A stretch of DNA of 64,000 bases from Ischnura elegans. Taxonomy: Eukaryota > Arthropoda > Insecta > Odonata > Coenagrionidae. Shown one piece after another: positions 44,882-57,435 of this stretch. The notes below the pieces were generated by a model that saw only the letters and a list, made by a program, of their open reading frames with translations, did not search any database and was not told where the DNA came from. Each line of letters begins with the position of its first letter. Positions within the stretch are counted from its first letter, which is position 1. The stretch lies in NCBI RefSeq assembly GCF_921293095.1, contig NC_060256.1, positions 89,869,851-89,933,850 on the forward strand, in the 5' to 3' direction. The position numbers were made by a program, and so were the translations under genes.

Positions 44882-45714
44882 GGGTGGTTTCCTATTATTT
44901 TTTTTGCCTAAATCGAAAGATTATTACTCTTGGAGTACGTATTTCACGCTTTTAGATTTTAAATGACGATATCTATTTTTACCGATAAAATGAAGAGTGA
45001 AAATTTTCAAGAGCGCGAAAACGTGACGGCTAAGTATGAGTGCCGGGAAAACTACGTGTGACGTCGTTCTGGTTCCTGCTGCCGCAAGTGAGGTGACCTT
45101 GGGGCGAGGCTTTGAGTGCTGATACGACGCAGGATGCTAGCAGGTAGCAGAGTACCCTGCTAGCTGGTAGCGCTTGGGTTAAATAAGGATTATTAATACC
45201 TTATCAAACGAAGGAAACTTTCTGACCTTAGCCAGTTTTAATAGGTGATCATTAAGACATGTTTCCGTGCCTCATGCATGCATTGGTAACTTCAGATGAT
45301 ATATTTATTAATTTCACACACCACCGAAAACAGCACTATTCGACCTTTACATCGGGGTTGATAACATTTAATAATCACAAACATCCATGCCCTGGGGAAG
45401 GGTAACTTACCCAGGCGGGACTCGAACCCGCGACCTTCGGTTTGGCAGGCGAGGACTATCCCGCCGCCACCAAGGCCGGCGACGATGTAAAACTCCTATC
45501 TACTTGTATAGAATCTAGGTCCCTGTGACGTCACGTGGAGTGGCATCGCATGGGCACCAATCTGGCCTTTTTCAAATGAGGATAAAATTGACCATTGCCA
45601 TTCGTCTAAACCGGTATTTCTAAAACCAAATAATTTGCATGTTATGAATACACTAATGGTGGGTAACGAATCGCAATCAATGCCTTTCTTTTTCTTTGAT
45701 GAAGGAAACTACCC
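44882..45714. mobile_element. GGGTGGTTTCC-family MITE, copy 2, with SINE inside
   Basis: The ends GGGTGGTTTCC and GGAAACTACCC are inverted repeats flanked by TA (44880-44881, 45715-45716). The interior matches copies at 40996 and 56094 except for a 177-bp SINE insertion at 45304-45480. Confidence 0.87.
45304..45480 (-). mobile_element. tRNA-derived SINE, copy 2
   Basis: On the minus strand the head starts GCCGGCCTTGGTGG and contains CGCGGGTTCGAGTCCCGC, a good B box in a T-arm-like stem. Imperfect 9-bp duplications flank it: GATGATATA (45295-45303) and GACGATGTA (45481-45489). It matches the copy at 40164-40369. Confidence 0.82.
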
Positions 45715-45729
45715 TATTCAAAATATGGC

Positions 45730-46680
45730 TCACCTCCTTTCATCATCCTTTATAATCTTATTCTCTACCATCCCCTCCGTGCTATAAACATGCTTCACCC
45801 ATGTCTCCTCCATATCTCATCCAAGTCTCTCTCATCACCCACTTGGTCGATCATCCTCCTCTCCATCCATTTCACCTCTCAATTCCTCTGCGTACCCACA
45901 TCTAGAAGGCCTCCCGTCTTTTCTTGTCTTCCTTCCTAAGTTTCCATTTTTCTGCACCATGATGATGTGTACTCCAGATCAGAGTCTTCACTAGCCTTTT
46001 CTTTACACTCTAACATAATGATCCTTTCATAAGCCCTTTCCGGTTAATGATTACCTCCTGGGCTATCGCCAATCTCATCCTTATGCTCTGACTGCTGTAC
46101 ACATTTTCCTTTAGTATGGTCCTCAAGTAGTTGTATTTTTCTACCTTTTTAACCCTTTAAAACCCAATGTTGCTTTTGAGCAACATCCAAAATGTTTAAA
46201 CTTCAGTGCTATTTAGGAGATATTATATCTCTATTATTATTACTATCTATTATTAACTATCTATTATTTTGCTGTGTAAGTTTTAATGACAAAATATGTA
46301 GCTGTCACGATAATATCATTGAGTGTAATATATTCAAGTTTTCAAATTAAAAAAAAAAACTGGATATTTGATTTCTTCCAGAATCAGCTCTGGGTTAGAA
46401 AAAGTCAAGTTCTTTCCATGTCTACTTATTTCGTGGGCCTTGTATTCCTTGCTTGATATGCCTTCACAAAATTGCATAAACTTGGTCATTTTGTGATTAA
46501 TTCTCATGCTATACTCCTCGCAAGGCTCTTCTAACACATCCCCTAGAACCAGCAGCCCTCTCGCTAACTTGCTGATCAGTGCCTAGTCATCTGCAAACCT
46601 CACTGTTTTAATCATCATTCCCCCCACTTTACTCCAGCTTCCAACTCAACCCATGTATCTCATCTTCGTTCTTTTATTTT
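45730..46680 (-). pseudogene. RTE-type LINE reverse-transcriptase relic
   Basis: On the minus strand successive frames give MMIKTVRFADD, then EEYSMRINHKMTKFMQF, then YNYLRTILKENVYSSQSIR and VKTLIWSTHHHGAEKWKLRK. These are the FADD catalytic box and the downstream K-T-K-x-M, YLG and W-x-L-x-K motifs of RTE/BovB-like LINEs. Stops and frameshifts (a stop follows the FADD box) show decay. Confidence 0.65.
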
Positions 46681-46865
46681 ATACCTTCATTGAGCTCTCT
46701 TTGCTGATCCTTGGTGTCAATTTCATCAAAATAATAGCGTGCAATTTACCACACACAAATACTACTCGAGTTTGACTATATCTACCACTCTCTTACTTAG
46801 CCTCTTATTTAATACCAAATCTATCCCTCACTGAATTTACTCCCCACGACTTAATATAGCCATGA

Positions 46866-47095
46866 GGCCATTTTACACAGGGCATGGAATTGTGCAGGTT
46901 AGAGCTGCATTAATTTCTAAAATGGCGTGGAATTGCGCGAATGCATGAACGAAATTAGAACGGGCTATTTTGCCGTCTCGCATCCACGCATTCTCGCCTG
47001 TGTTCTAGCAATTCACCACTTTACACTACGCAATTTTGATTGCGCCTTCACATGTACGTCAGATTGCACAATTCCGTGTACCGTGTAAAACGGCC
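46866..47095. mobile_element. GGCCGTTTTACACGG-family MITE, copy 1
   Basis: Left end GGCCATTTTACACAGG and right end CCGTGTAAAACGGCC are inverted. Interior landmarks are TGGAATTGCGCGAATGCATG and CGTCTCGCATCCACGCATTC. A second copy starts at 58168. The terminus resembles PIF/Harbinger, but no clear 3-bp target was found. Confidence 0.7.
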
Positions 47096-47350
47096 TTTAA
47101 ACCCATCGCTCCAGTAATTCCCATTATCGTTCCACCACATGTACATAGTGGGTGGTATACATGGTATTATTATCTCTAATGTAAAGTGGTATCCAGCTCA
47201 GTCAATTTTCTGCCTGTTAGCTCAAGTGGAGAAGTTACCACAGTCAATTAGATTTTACTTCCTGAAGAGCCTGTCGGCTTCAGCATCGTACAGTTCACCT
47301 GTAGTCACTGAAGAAGATTACCATCAACGGCCAAAGAGCTGCCAAACTTA

Positions 47351-48038
47351 ACTCGAGCTGGGCTTAACTCAAAGCACATTAATTATTTTAATGTTACCTA
47401 TTTGGATATTTTTTTTAATAGTTTTTAACTATGATAATGTTTTTCATTTTGTTGTGAAGCTCAGTCATAAATAAAATGATAAAAACAAAATGAATCATCT
47501 AGTTTTGACTGACTTGACAACTTCGTACAAGATTAATTCAAGAAGATCAAGATTAATTTTTTTGTGAACTTTTCCTATTTTTAAAATGTTTATTCTATTA
47601 TCTGGGGTTGAGACAAATCCAAAGAACCTAATATTATTAAAATCGATGCAGCCGTTCTCAAGTTGTAAAAGGTGTCACTATCATAATTTTGGACTCTGTT
47701 TTATATAAATGTATTGCCATCATCTAAATTTTTTCAGAAATTACGTGGGGAACATTATGACAGATGGTGTGGGATGTAGCTGTTAACTTAGAGGTAAATA
47801 GGTGTAACTCCACTCTCCCCAGTCCCCCAGCAATCAATCACTGAATTCATAAGGAAGTAGTTAAGTCTCAAATTTATGTTTACTAAGGAAGTAAGCTCTC
47901 AAATTTACGCATTGCAAATCAGCTCCTGCAATTATGAGGCCAGGGAATCAACCATCATTTTGAGATGATGTGGAATGTAATACATTTTCGCTTTTACTAG
48001 GGAAGTTAATTTTAAGTACAAAATAATGTTATTCCTAG
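47351..48038. other. Region without recognised features
   Basis: AT-rich sequence with no recognised exon, transposon terminus or RNA gene. Confidence 0.3.
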
Positions 48039-48338
48039 AGGTGCAGCCAGGAATTAAGGCTAGGGGGGGTTTCAGGCGCAACTAATACTGGGGGCTTGTG
48101 GTATTGCATACCTGCCAGGGTAAGCAGGAGGTGCGGAGGCCTTCCGTCGGAAAAAAATTAAGATAAACGGTCCAAAATGGTGATTTACCTTATGAGGTAT
48201 ATTTTATTAATCCTCACTCTATTCTATAAGAAATATTAATCCAATTAAGTAAAATAGATTTAACTTAAAAATTTCTATGAGCCCTGGGGGGGGGTTTTAT
48301 CCCCCAAACCCCCCCCCCCCCCCTTGCTGCACCACTGG
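48039..48338 (+). mobile_element. GGGGCGCAGCTAGG-family MITE, copy 3
   Basis: It begins AGGTGCAGCCAGGAATTAAG and ends CTTGCTGCACCACTGG, after a long C run. The interior matches the copies at 29255 and 62056. Confidence 0.78.
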
Positions 48339-49123
48339 TTAATCCTATCACAAAGCAATACTCAGAGAAATGAAATATGGAAGGCCATTTTTATTAAACA
48401 GGGAACAATGGAAGTTATTCTATTCTTATACAAGGAAATAAGAAAGGCGTCTAAGACGAAGGCAGACGCCACACTTAAAAATCAAACCTACCTCTCATCC
48501 GTCATTTTTAATGAATGTCATTTTCTTGTGTAAATTTTTCTGTTATCTTGAAATTTTCAGTGTAAGCAGAATAAACTCTGTGAAATATTTTCTAGAGTCT
48601 CAAATGATAAAAAAATGTCAAAGAGATAAATTTAAAGGAAAGTGATAAATTCTGAGATACAGGAAAGTGCTGTTTACATTCCACTTTATAAACCCTAAAA
48701 ATCTCAATATGGTAGCATGAGTTTTAATCTAGTTCTATGTATGCGAAAAAAAAGACTGGTTGAGCTGGAGGTATGATTCCTCTCTTAGACCATATACCAA
48801 GTAGACCTTCTGTTCGGGCGGAACAATGTGGCCAGCATCGCAGGGCGGGGAAGTGAGGGGGATGAGGGAGCGTGACATCACGGTTAGGAATGCAGACGAT
48901 ATACCGTATATGCGCTTGAGATATTTTAATGCTCATCCGCTGCAAAGTCCCTGAAAAGTGAAGATATTGGGTACGCAAAATGATTATATACTTAAAAAAT
49001 ATATATTTATGATGAACTATGGCATCTTATACCCTTGACTGTGCACAAAAAGCTAAATAAATCAAGATAAAGCGAGAATCGATCATATTAAATACATTGA
49101 TTAAGAATGTCATATGTAAACAT

Positions 49124-49470
49124 GGGCGTACCCAGCGAGGGGCAGCTGCCCTCCCTAGAAGCAAAAATAGCAAAAGTCTTTTAGCAAAATCAGTACTGAA
49201 TTGAAACGAAAGTATTGAACAAATTTTCTTCAAGCCAACGAAAAATGATATGTATTAGTATAAGATAAGTAACTCAAATAAAACTATTTTTTGAAGGAAA
49301 TAATCTCATAAACTAATAAAGAGCTGTTATTATTTTCTTAAAATGTTGGTTTCATTCATCTTTTCCATGCTAAAATGTCACAACTTGGCTTGCTCCCCTC
49401 CTAGATCATTGCTTCCCCCCCTAGACCATGGCTTCCCCCTTCTAGGTAATAAGATGGGGTCCTGGCAAGT
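49124..49470. mobile_element. GGGCGTACCCAG-type MITE, copy 2
   Basis: It starts GGGCGTACCCAGCGAGG, followed by CAGCTGCCC. Its right part (GACCATGGCTTCCCCCTTCT) matches the opposite end of the 23041-23275 copy. The final terminus is degenerate, so the right edge is approximate. Confidence 0.45.
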
Positions 49471-50089
49471 ATCACATAATTTTTTCCGCAAAAACCAGTT
49501 TATTGCGATCTCGGTAATCTTCAACAAAAATAATTAAACATTGTTTTTTATAAATCCAACACAATGAAGCCTCGATCAACGTAATTACACTGAAAATACG
49601 CATTTTGAAAAATCCTACGTGAGATTAGAAAGAAGGTGCAAAATCCCACGATATCTCACAAAGGGTGAAGGGAGGGGTCCACAAAAAGGCAAAATTATTT
49701 TAGAAATATTACTTATTTACTAGTAGATTAACCTAACGGTGACATTCCTATAAAATGAATATGCAGACTGTCCCAAGGGTCGTGTGTCATTTTTGGCCTG
49801 TAATTTTAGTATCTTTGCATCGAGCAATATTCATGAAAATTCGCACACTTATGGGGAAAGGTCCTAAGTTTTTTTGAGTGTAATCAAAATTTTACAAATT
49901 TTAACCTTTTGACCTCACAATGTGGGTCAAAACAAAAAATTTGAATTTGCCTAAAGGGGTTTAAATGTTAAAAAAGTCGACGTAGAAAAAAGTCTGAATT
50001 TCATTGACCAAGATGACAATTCTTAGGTTTTCACACCCGAGAAACCCGAAAGTAAAACTTTTATTTACGAAAATTCAACCTTTGACCCA

Positions 50090-50530
50090 GTAAGGTCACC
50101 GTCAAGGTCATTAAGGTGGCAAAAAGAATAGCACACCAACAAAGTTGTCGATCCATGGGTTTTATAGGGTGCCCAAGTCATTGGTATTGTCCAAATACCC
50201 GTATTATTTACTAATTGACCTCCAAGGTTAATACGGAGGTCAAAGGTCATAGAGGTAAACGTCCGGCCATCGTGACAACCAAGGTGTCGAACCATAGGTT
50301 TTGAAGGGTGCCAAAGTCGGTTTATCAGTGCATAGATCTGTATTGTTGATTTTTGACTTGATTGGCTGAGGTCTCAATGGGGGTCAAAGGTCATAGAGTT
50401 AAACGTCAGGGCATCATGACAACCAACGTGTCAAACCATAGGTTTTAAAGGGTGCCAAAGTCGGTTAGGCAGTTCATAGATCCGTGTAACAATTTATTTT
50501 GACCTCCGAAAGTCATATTGGGGGTCGAAG
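50090..50530 (+). repeat. Tandem repeat, ~147-bp unit, about three copies
   Basis: Units starting near 50090, 50237 and 50384 share GTCAAAGGTCATAGAG, TCGTGACAACCAA-like, AACCATAGGTTTT and GGGTGCCAAAGTCGG blocks; a partial unit follows at about 50521. The first unit is the most divergent. Confidence 0.75.
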
Positions 50531-51499
50531 GTCATAGAGAAAATATGCAATGCGTTTACCCCCCCTCCCTTCAGAAATTTTTCCATTTCCTCGCAGTATT
50601 TTCCGACAGGCCTCCCATGCCCTCTTAGTTTCACGCTGCATTTGTTCATTTATTTTTCTAAACATACTTTTGATTCGCCGCCCAAAGTGAAAAACACCGT
50701 TTAAAAAGATATTGGCTATGTCTGAAACCATAAGGTGAAACATAAAAAAAATGGATGGATCCAGCTTTTATTTTTATTGCATCATGCAATGTGATAAAAA
50801 TTTGATGATTAAGGAGAAATATTATAAAACGACAAAATTAATAGGATAATAAACTGAAATGAGAACATGGAGTTTTAATTGTGCTAGTCAACCATCCAAC
50901 CGCAGAAATGGTTTCAATCAAAAGAATGTTTACAACGCTAAAATAGTATTTTAATATATTTTTTTTAATGTACACACAATTAATATTTACAAATATCATG
51001 CATTAAAAATTAAGTTTAGTATAATTTTTTTCTTTAGCATATTTCTTATATTTGAGTAATTTTTTTACACTTCTTTTGCAGAAAAGGTCATGAAATTTTT
51101 CACACGAATATGTTTAGTTATATTTCACACATTGAATTGCTTTCATAGTCTCAACACTTGATATATGGTGATTTTTCTGATGCACACACTTCATTTACAG
51201 TAGAAAAAAATGCGATCAGTCCCAGCATTAGCTTGTGGTAAGGGCAAAGAATATTCCTTAAATTTAGTGCACTATTGTATGGTATATACTTTGTTACAAA
51301 TGATGAAATATTTATAACCATTTGTACTCTATCAAGATTTGTGCTGGAGCCCAAGATTTTACCCTCTTCTGACCAATATATTTTTTTAATAATGATACCT
51401 CATTAAAAAGATCATTTTTGGAAATATTATTACGTATATGGAAAATTTTATGTACATTGATCGAATGATTTTAGAACATTATTCCAATTTAGTTCATGT

Positions 51500-52380
51500 T
51501 TTAATGTAATCCAATGAAAATGTTCAATATAATTTTAATATAGCGTCCACTCTTCTAAATAATCTTTGCAGTTACTATAGAAATTTTTAACGTGATTCAT
51601 GATATCTGCACGATTTATTGCACCCACTTCGAGCTCACTTATGCTCTTAACGATGGTTAATGGAAGAAAATTACTCTCTGACAGCTTTTGATTCAGATAT
51701 TTTTAACTTCATTCACTACTTAGATTACCAAAATTTTATCACCCTCAATAACTTCAATAGCATTTTGAAAAAAAGGTGATTGATTGTGTATAAAATCTAG
51801 CTAAATTTGAGGATTCTTTTTCAAAACTTTCTTCTAAAATTGTAGTTTCAATTCAAGTTCTAATTCATATTGTGGTATAATTTAAAAATTCCATCTGCCC
51901 GCTGGCAAAAGACGTAACTAGCGCGTTTTACAATTACCAAGTATTTTCTGATATTCGACTTCCGTAGTTTCACAAAATTCTTTCAGCATTTGGACACGCA
52001 CAGTGTAATGTAGAAATAAAAAATATTTTAATGACAATATTTTCCACATCTGCGGCCAACAAATCAGCAGCTGTTTGAACGATGTTATGTATCATGTGCG
52101 ATGCAAAACCATTTTGATGTACAGGCCTTACATCTGAAGGATGATTATGAAAAATAGCATAGAAAGACATCCTTCTGCTAATACTATTTTCTTTTCTTCG
52201 TCTCCATGAGTAGTTTTTACTAAAAATATCTGTATTTTGGAGGAAGATGCAGCAGTATTTAAATATCTTTTTTGCTCTTGGGTGCTTCATCTCCAAGTGT
52301 TTCGAAATATCATTCCTACTGCCGTGCAAAATAGAAAATTATCCGTTACATTTCACACATTTGACAAAAAGTTTTTGCTT
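51500..52380 (-). pseudogene. hAT transposase remnant with BED zinc finger
   Basis: On the minus strand near 52350-52260, a CVKCN segment followed (after a stop) by HGSRNDISKHLEMKHP resembles a BED finger (CxxC, then HxxxxH). Further along, DVRPVHQNGF resembles the DLRP-x-x-V-x-x-x-GF motif of hAT transposases. KTR-x-LRLLPA and MNHVKNFYSNCKDYLEEWT recall the hAT R-W-x-S-L-x-P segment and a downstream helix. Stops are frequent. Confidence 0.5.
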
Positions 52381-53421
52381 CTGAATTTTTTAAAAAGAAA
52401 ATGAGATTCACTTCTAAGATGATCTTTGAATTTGCATCCTCTTTTGTTACGCATTATGACAAAAATCTAAAAAATTAAACTGTGTCGTAACTCATTTAAA
52501 GAAATTTAATTGAAAAAACTGTAAGTACAAATGTTCAACATTACATGAAAATATTCTATAAGTTATTCAATAAATTAAATATAATTGATTGCTATAAAGG
52601 AAATTTATTTTAAAATTATTTTAATCCAATCCTCTCTTTATTTCTAATTATAAATATGTTAATAGGTTTTATTTATTCCCAGAATTTTCCGTAGCGCACG
52701 TAAATCGTAGGTGTCACTTGTAAGGCAGGCGCTAGACCTTTTTCCACCATCACAAAATATAAATAACACGAGAGCTGTCTGCTAAATAAAAAAATGCATT
52801 TATGAAATAACTAAATTACTTGCGTAAATCATCTAAATGCTGATTTGTTGACATCTCTTTTTTAATAGCACTAGCGCGCAGTTCAATTTGCATCGCGTAA
52901 GTGACCGTTAAAAAATACTATATGCGAAGGCGTTGCCGCGTTACTTCGTGGACGACAGGCAAATTCTTTACACCATGACCCTTTACCTCTATAAAATTCC
53001 CCCGTTTCAAATTTTTGTGTAAGATTTCATGCTTTTCCGAATTCGGATTCCAAATGATGCTAGATCGCTAACGAGATAAGAAAAAAATCTGCGGAAGTGT
53101 ACAAAGGGCTTTCTCTTCATTTTACTGCCACAATATGTTTTCGTCTCTGCCAATGCCGAAAAATGCCACTGTTCATTAATTGTAAGTTCACCAATCCAAC
53201 CATGGTTGAGAGAATATTTCTCGTACATAATGCAATAAATATTAGTACTTTTAATTGAAAAATCGCGAAGAAAATGGTCAAAGTACCGCAGTGATACAGT
53301 GAATCCCCATTCGTAGCCATGCACTACGACGATGCGCTTCCCAACCGTGGCCACACGGCGAGCCATGGATATACCCCTATAGGGATGGGGAATGGTGTGT
53401 CTACTCGGTATATGGTCTAAG

Positions 53422-54960
53422 ATTCCTTTTAAAAACAACCATAAAATGTCTGAGCCGATGGAGGGGACAGAAGGCCAATGTGGGACGGGTTTCACATGAG
53501 CTTATGTTTTACCGCATAATTGATCGAAGTGATCAACTTTTGGCAAGTAATGAGAATCTGGCAAGGTAATGTCACTGCGTTCTAAGAGGTGTGGAAGGAG
53601 CTGTAGGAGACCTTAGCTGCTTTTTAAAAGGTAGATAAGAATAACTAGTATATATGAAGATAAGAGGGAAGGCAAAGGAGGCTCAAAAGATTATGCGAAG
53701 ATAAGAGTCTAGTTCGGGCCCTAAAGTTCCTCTCTTAAGGCGGCTGCCGTCAACATGCATACCTTGGTTGCTTTGTGCATGCCGAAGCAAGGACAAGAGG
53801 TCAGAGGTGGGAGCTTAAAGGTTAAGAGGTCAAATGCAGTTCCAGAATCATGATAGGGACAAGGGGGTCTAGTTAGGAGTCCCAGGGGGTAACACCCCAG
53901 CAATAGTATAATTACCTTTTTATCTAGCGCAAATTAGATACTCAAGGGGATTTAGCCCCCCCAGCCCCTTACTGGATCCGCTGCTGGTAAAATGGTATGT
54001 GTTGGTAAACAGAGGCTTAACTTTAGCAGAGAGGTATTGGTCCAGTTGAGTGTACAGGCCCTCTCTGACCCCTAAAAGAGGCAATAGGAAATGGGGCCTA
54101 GCCGGTGACATCAACGCGTGGTAAATGAGTGGTAACTAATTCTATCACCTGAACAGTAGAAAATAAAGGGTTGGAGTAAGTTACATTTACTTCAATTGGA
54201 AGTGTTCCTTGGGTAGGTACCTCTATTCCCAGCAGTTAATTCTTCCCTTAAGTTATAATTTTCGCCCCGCAATATCAATGAATATGCTATGAATTTTTTC
54301 GGTCTTCCGATCGGATTTGACGTCCATCTAAACGTCGACAGAAATTGAGAGCCTTACCCGGATGGAATCCCGAGAAAAGGCCATTGCAGTGACTGCCCGG
54401 TAAAGATAAAAATGTTTCTTAGGAATTGTAAATTCAGGGTTATGCCCAACTGAGTGAAATTGCTGACACACGAAAATATTCACTTGAATGACAGAAAATA
54501 TTCATCTGGGGAGACAAAGAATTTCAAGAGATATTAGGAATTTCATGAGAACTAGCATGGACGCCCGAGAAATTTGACACTTACAAGAACACGTAAGATG
54601 TATAGTATGGGTGTTTGGCAGCATATGAGAGAGTTACTTTACCACCTTTATCATTATGAAAGTCAGGGCCGTAGCCCTAGCGTAGTGGGTGTAGGACTAC
54701 CATCATAGGCGGATCTAGAGAGGAGGGGATACGGGGGCTCGTGCCCCACCCCCCCCCCCCCCAGACTTTAAAAATATGGAAAATTTTAATAAAGTCCCGT
54801 TATCATTGTGTTCATTTTGTATTACGAGGTTGTTGCGACGGGACGACAACTGCTATCTACTAGGAGGACTTCTACCTGGATAAGGTTCCGAAGGGGTAGC
54901 GAATCAAATGCACTTCGGGAGTTACTAAACTCAGCTTGTCCTTGATATTCCGTCCTTACA
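53422..54960. other. Region without recognised genes, likely old repeats
   Basis: Mixed sequence with G/C-run stretches such as GGGGATTTAGCCCCCCC near 53950 and a C run near 54750-54763. These resemble MITE termini, but no complete element could be defined. Confidence 0.3.
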
Positions 54961-54961
54961 C

Positions 54962-55200
54962 TTGCAAGGGGGGGATTTGAGGCTGGCTCGCACGCAGGTG
55001 GAAGTCTGGGGTATAAAACTTACGTGGCGGCGAGGAGGGAGAGGCGACGCTGATGGTCTGGGTCCTGGTCGTACCCGGTTCGAGTCCCACACGAGTCGTC
55101 GTTCGAGATCTACCGCGGCTCCCGCGTCAAGGTCCCGAAGAGTCCCCGGAGGAGAATCGCAGAAGTACTGGAACGACGAACTCGTCCCCACCCAACACTA
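54962..55200 (+). repeat. Possible tRNA-derived SINE fragment
   Basis: A GC-rich stretch contains ACCCGGTTCGAGTCCCAC (55074-55091), a good pol III B box, about 40 bp after a GCGAGGAGGGAGAGGCG block. It directly abuts the MITE at 55201. No second copy was seen. Confidence 0.35.
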
Positions 55201-55576
55201 CAGTCCGGCCGACGAGAGTTGTCCGATGACAGCGCAAAAGGAGGGCCCAGAGATCCCTGCGCCAGCATGGTTTGCAGCCAATCACTGTACCCCATATGCA
55301 CCTCACACCCTCGCCTAGTCATACAACGTTGTCAAATGCATATGAAGAACTGACATTTGCCTGAACTACCAAGACAAGACCTTCCTTCGAATCACTAGAA
55401 TAAAGAATTTTCCCTTTGGGTCCTCAACGCTCGTCATCCCTTCTGGCTGCTTTCTTCCTGGAACCCTTTTGTTTACATGTGAGGTGGGCGTTTCCCTCTC
55501 TGAGCTGGCAACCTCGCCCCACACCCTGAACTAGACCTTTCTGCCTGTCATCGGACAACTCTCGGCGGCCGGACTG
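55201..55576. mobile_element. CAGTCCGGC-family MITE, second copy
   Basis: The ends CAGTCCGGCCGACGAGAG and CTCTCGGCGGCCGGACTG are inverted and flanked by TA (55199-55200, 55577-55578). The interior matches 5210-5570, for example CACACCCTCGCCTAGTCA and GTTGTCAAATGCATA. Confidence 0.87.
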
Positions 55577-56041
55577 TAACACACCGCACTCGCTGTACTA
55601 CCTAGAAAACTGTCCACCCCGGAACAGATTGTCTGTCCTATATATATCTACTTCCTAGGAGGGAGGGGGAAAGGGTAGAGTTCCCTAGTGCGTGGTCCGA
55701 ATTCTCAGAAATGCTCCTTGGACCCACGCACCCTAGGGCGGGAAAAGTAGCGGCACGCCTCCTTTCCCGCCACGCAGAGTATCTTCCGATCACCACAAGG
55801 TATCCTTGTGCCCCCCAGAACAAAATACTGGATACGGCCTTGCTTGTGCCCCCCCAGAAAGAAATCCTGGATTCGCCCCCGACTACCATTGTATTTTTGG
55901 AAAAAATTATCTTTTAGGCTTAACAATGAAAGTGTTTGTTTGAACAGCTTAACATACAATGTTTAAAAAATAATCAATGAAGCCACATAGCCACTCGTTT
56001 AAGCATATCAGGCATCAGACGTAATATCGGTAAGGAGTATT

Positions 56042-56977
56042 CAGTGGCGCCGACTCCATGGGGCCTGAGGGGGGCCGAGCCGCCTCAAAAATAGGGTGGT
56101 TTCCTTTTATTTTTTATTGCCTAAATCGTAAGATTATTACTCCTGGAGTACGCATTTCACATTTTTAGATTTTATAATGACGATACCTATTTTTCGCGAT
56201 TAAATGAAAAGTGAAAATTTTCAATTGCGCGAAAACGCGACGGCAAAGTATGAATGCCGGGAAAAGCCCGTGTGAAGTCATTCTGGTTCCCGCTGCCGCA
56301 AAGTGAGGTGATCTTGGGGCGAGGACATGTGCGCCGCTAGGCGCAGGCTGCTGATGTAGGCTGCTAGCAGGTAGCAGAGTACCCTGCTAGCAGGTAGCGC
56401 TTGACTTGATTATGGATTATTAATACCTTATCAAACGAAGGAAACTTTCCGACCATAGCCAGTTTTAATATGTGATTATTAAGAGACGTTTCCCTGCGCT
56501 CTGTGCCTCAAGCATGCATTGGTAATCTCAGACAATGTATAACTCCTATCTACTCGTATAGAAACTAGGTCCCTGTGACGTCACGTGGGGTGGCATCGCA
56601 TGGGCGCCAATCTGGCCTTTTTCAAATGCGGTCAAAATTGACCACTGCCATTCGCCTAAACTGGGATTTCTAGGACCAAATAAATTGTATATTATGAATA
56701 CACTAATGATGGGTAACGATTCGGAATCAATGCCTTTCGTTTTCTTTGATGAAGGAAACTACCATATTCGTTATGGGTGTGAGGAAAGAATGTGTCAGGC
56801 TTGTCGATTTTCCCCGGAGTGTCCAGATATCGAGATTCGAGTTATCAGGGTTCTTATGTTGATCATATGAGTCTTCTAAAATGCTTATAAAACTTCAAAC
56901 TCACTACTTATAAAATTGCCCGGGGCAAGATCCCCGGTTTGGGCCCCCCCAATATTTTTTATAAGTCGGCATCCCTG
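56042..56977 (+). mobile_element. CAGTGGCGCC-family hAT MITE interrupted by another MITE
   Basis: It begins CAGTGGCGCCGACTCCATGG and ends GTCGGCATCCCTG, with near-identical 8-bp flanks GGAGTATT and GAAGTATT. A reversed, uninterrupted relative lies at 62429-62692. The MITE at 56094-56764 sits between its CTCAAAAA and TTCGTTATGG blocks. Confidence 0.85.
56094..56764. mobile_element. GGGTGGTTTCC-family MITE, copy 3
   Basis: The ends GGGTGGTTTCC and GGAAACTACCA are flanked by TA (56092-56093, 56765-56766). The insertion point is fixed by comparison with the uninterrupted host element at 62429-62692. Confidence 0.88.
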
Positions 56978-57140
56978 GAAGTATTGCACAACACCAAGGC
57001 GTGACGGAAATTAATTTACCTCCAAAACAACGATCTAAAACCGCCCCTGCCATGGCAAAATTTGGGCAAGAAAAGGGAGGAGGGGATCATTACTAGGGGA
57101 ATCGAATATGAGCATTGGTCTGAGGCCCATCTGACTTCCC

Positions 57141-57435
57141 CACCGGCGCAGCGAAGGGGGAGTTTTGGGTGATAAACCCTAGAGCTCAGAGAAATTTTTA
57201 AGTTTAATCCATTTTATTTAATTGAATTGATATTACTAATAGAATAGTGTAAGGATTATTAAATATCCCTCAGAAAGGCGTAAAACTCACAATTTTGAAC
57301 AATTTATCTTAAAATTCCGCAATTTATCAATCTCGCACCTACCGCTTATCCTGGTGGGTATTCCATACCCCCACACACCCCGATATTAGCTGCACCTAAG
57401 CCCTTCCCCCAGCCTTAATTCCTAGCTGCGCCCCT
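57141..57435 (-). mobile_element. GGGGCGCAGCTAGG-family MITE, copy 4
   Basis: It starts CACCGGCGCAGCGAAGG and ends TTCCTAGCTGCGCCCCTG, reversed relative to the 29255 copy. Confidence 0.8.

Larger units (their letters stand above)
48784..53421 (-). mobile_element. 4.6-kb decayed hAT transposon
   Basis: The ends CTTAGACCATATACCAAGTA and TACTCGGTATATGGTCTAAG form ~20-bp inverted repeats with one mismatch. Near-identical 8-bp flanks ATTCCTCT (48776-48783) and ATTCCTTT (53422-53429) fit a hAT insertion. Broken transposase with a BED finger lies on the minus strand. A GGGCGTACCCAG-type MITE and a ~147-bp tandem repeat are embedded. Confidence 0.75.

Noticed and set aside
45420..45480. tRNA gene suggested by a good B box
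   Set aside because: There is no full cloverleaf; it is the head of a SINE with a second copy and an AT-rich tail.
47139..47351. Plus-strand 70-codon frame ending EEDYHQRPKSCQT, with an acceptor-like site at 47220
   Set aside because: No family resemblance and no compatible upstream exon; the segment from 43327 would not join it in the right phase.
50090..50530. CRISPR-like or nuclear-receptor response array
   Set aside because: Units of about 147 bp are contiguous with no spacers, and AAGGTCA alone is too short to imply receptor binding.
53007..53495. Longest minus-strand open frame outside the genes (162 codons)
   Set aside because: It crosses the right end of the hAT element at 53421 and shows no motif of a transposase or host protein.
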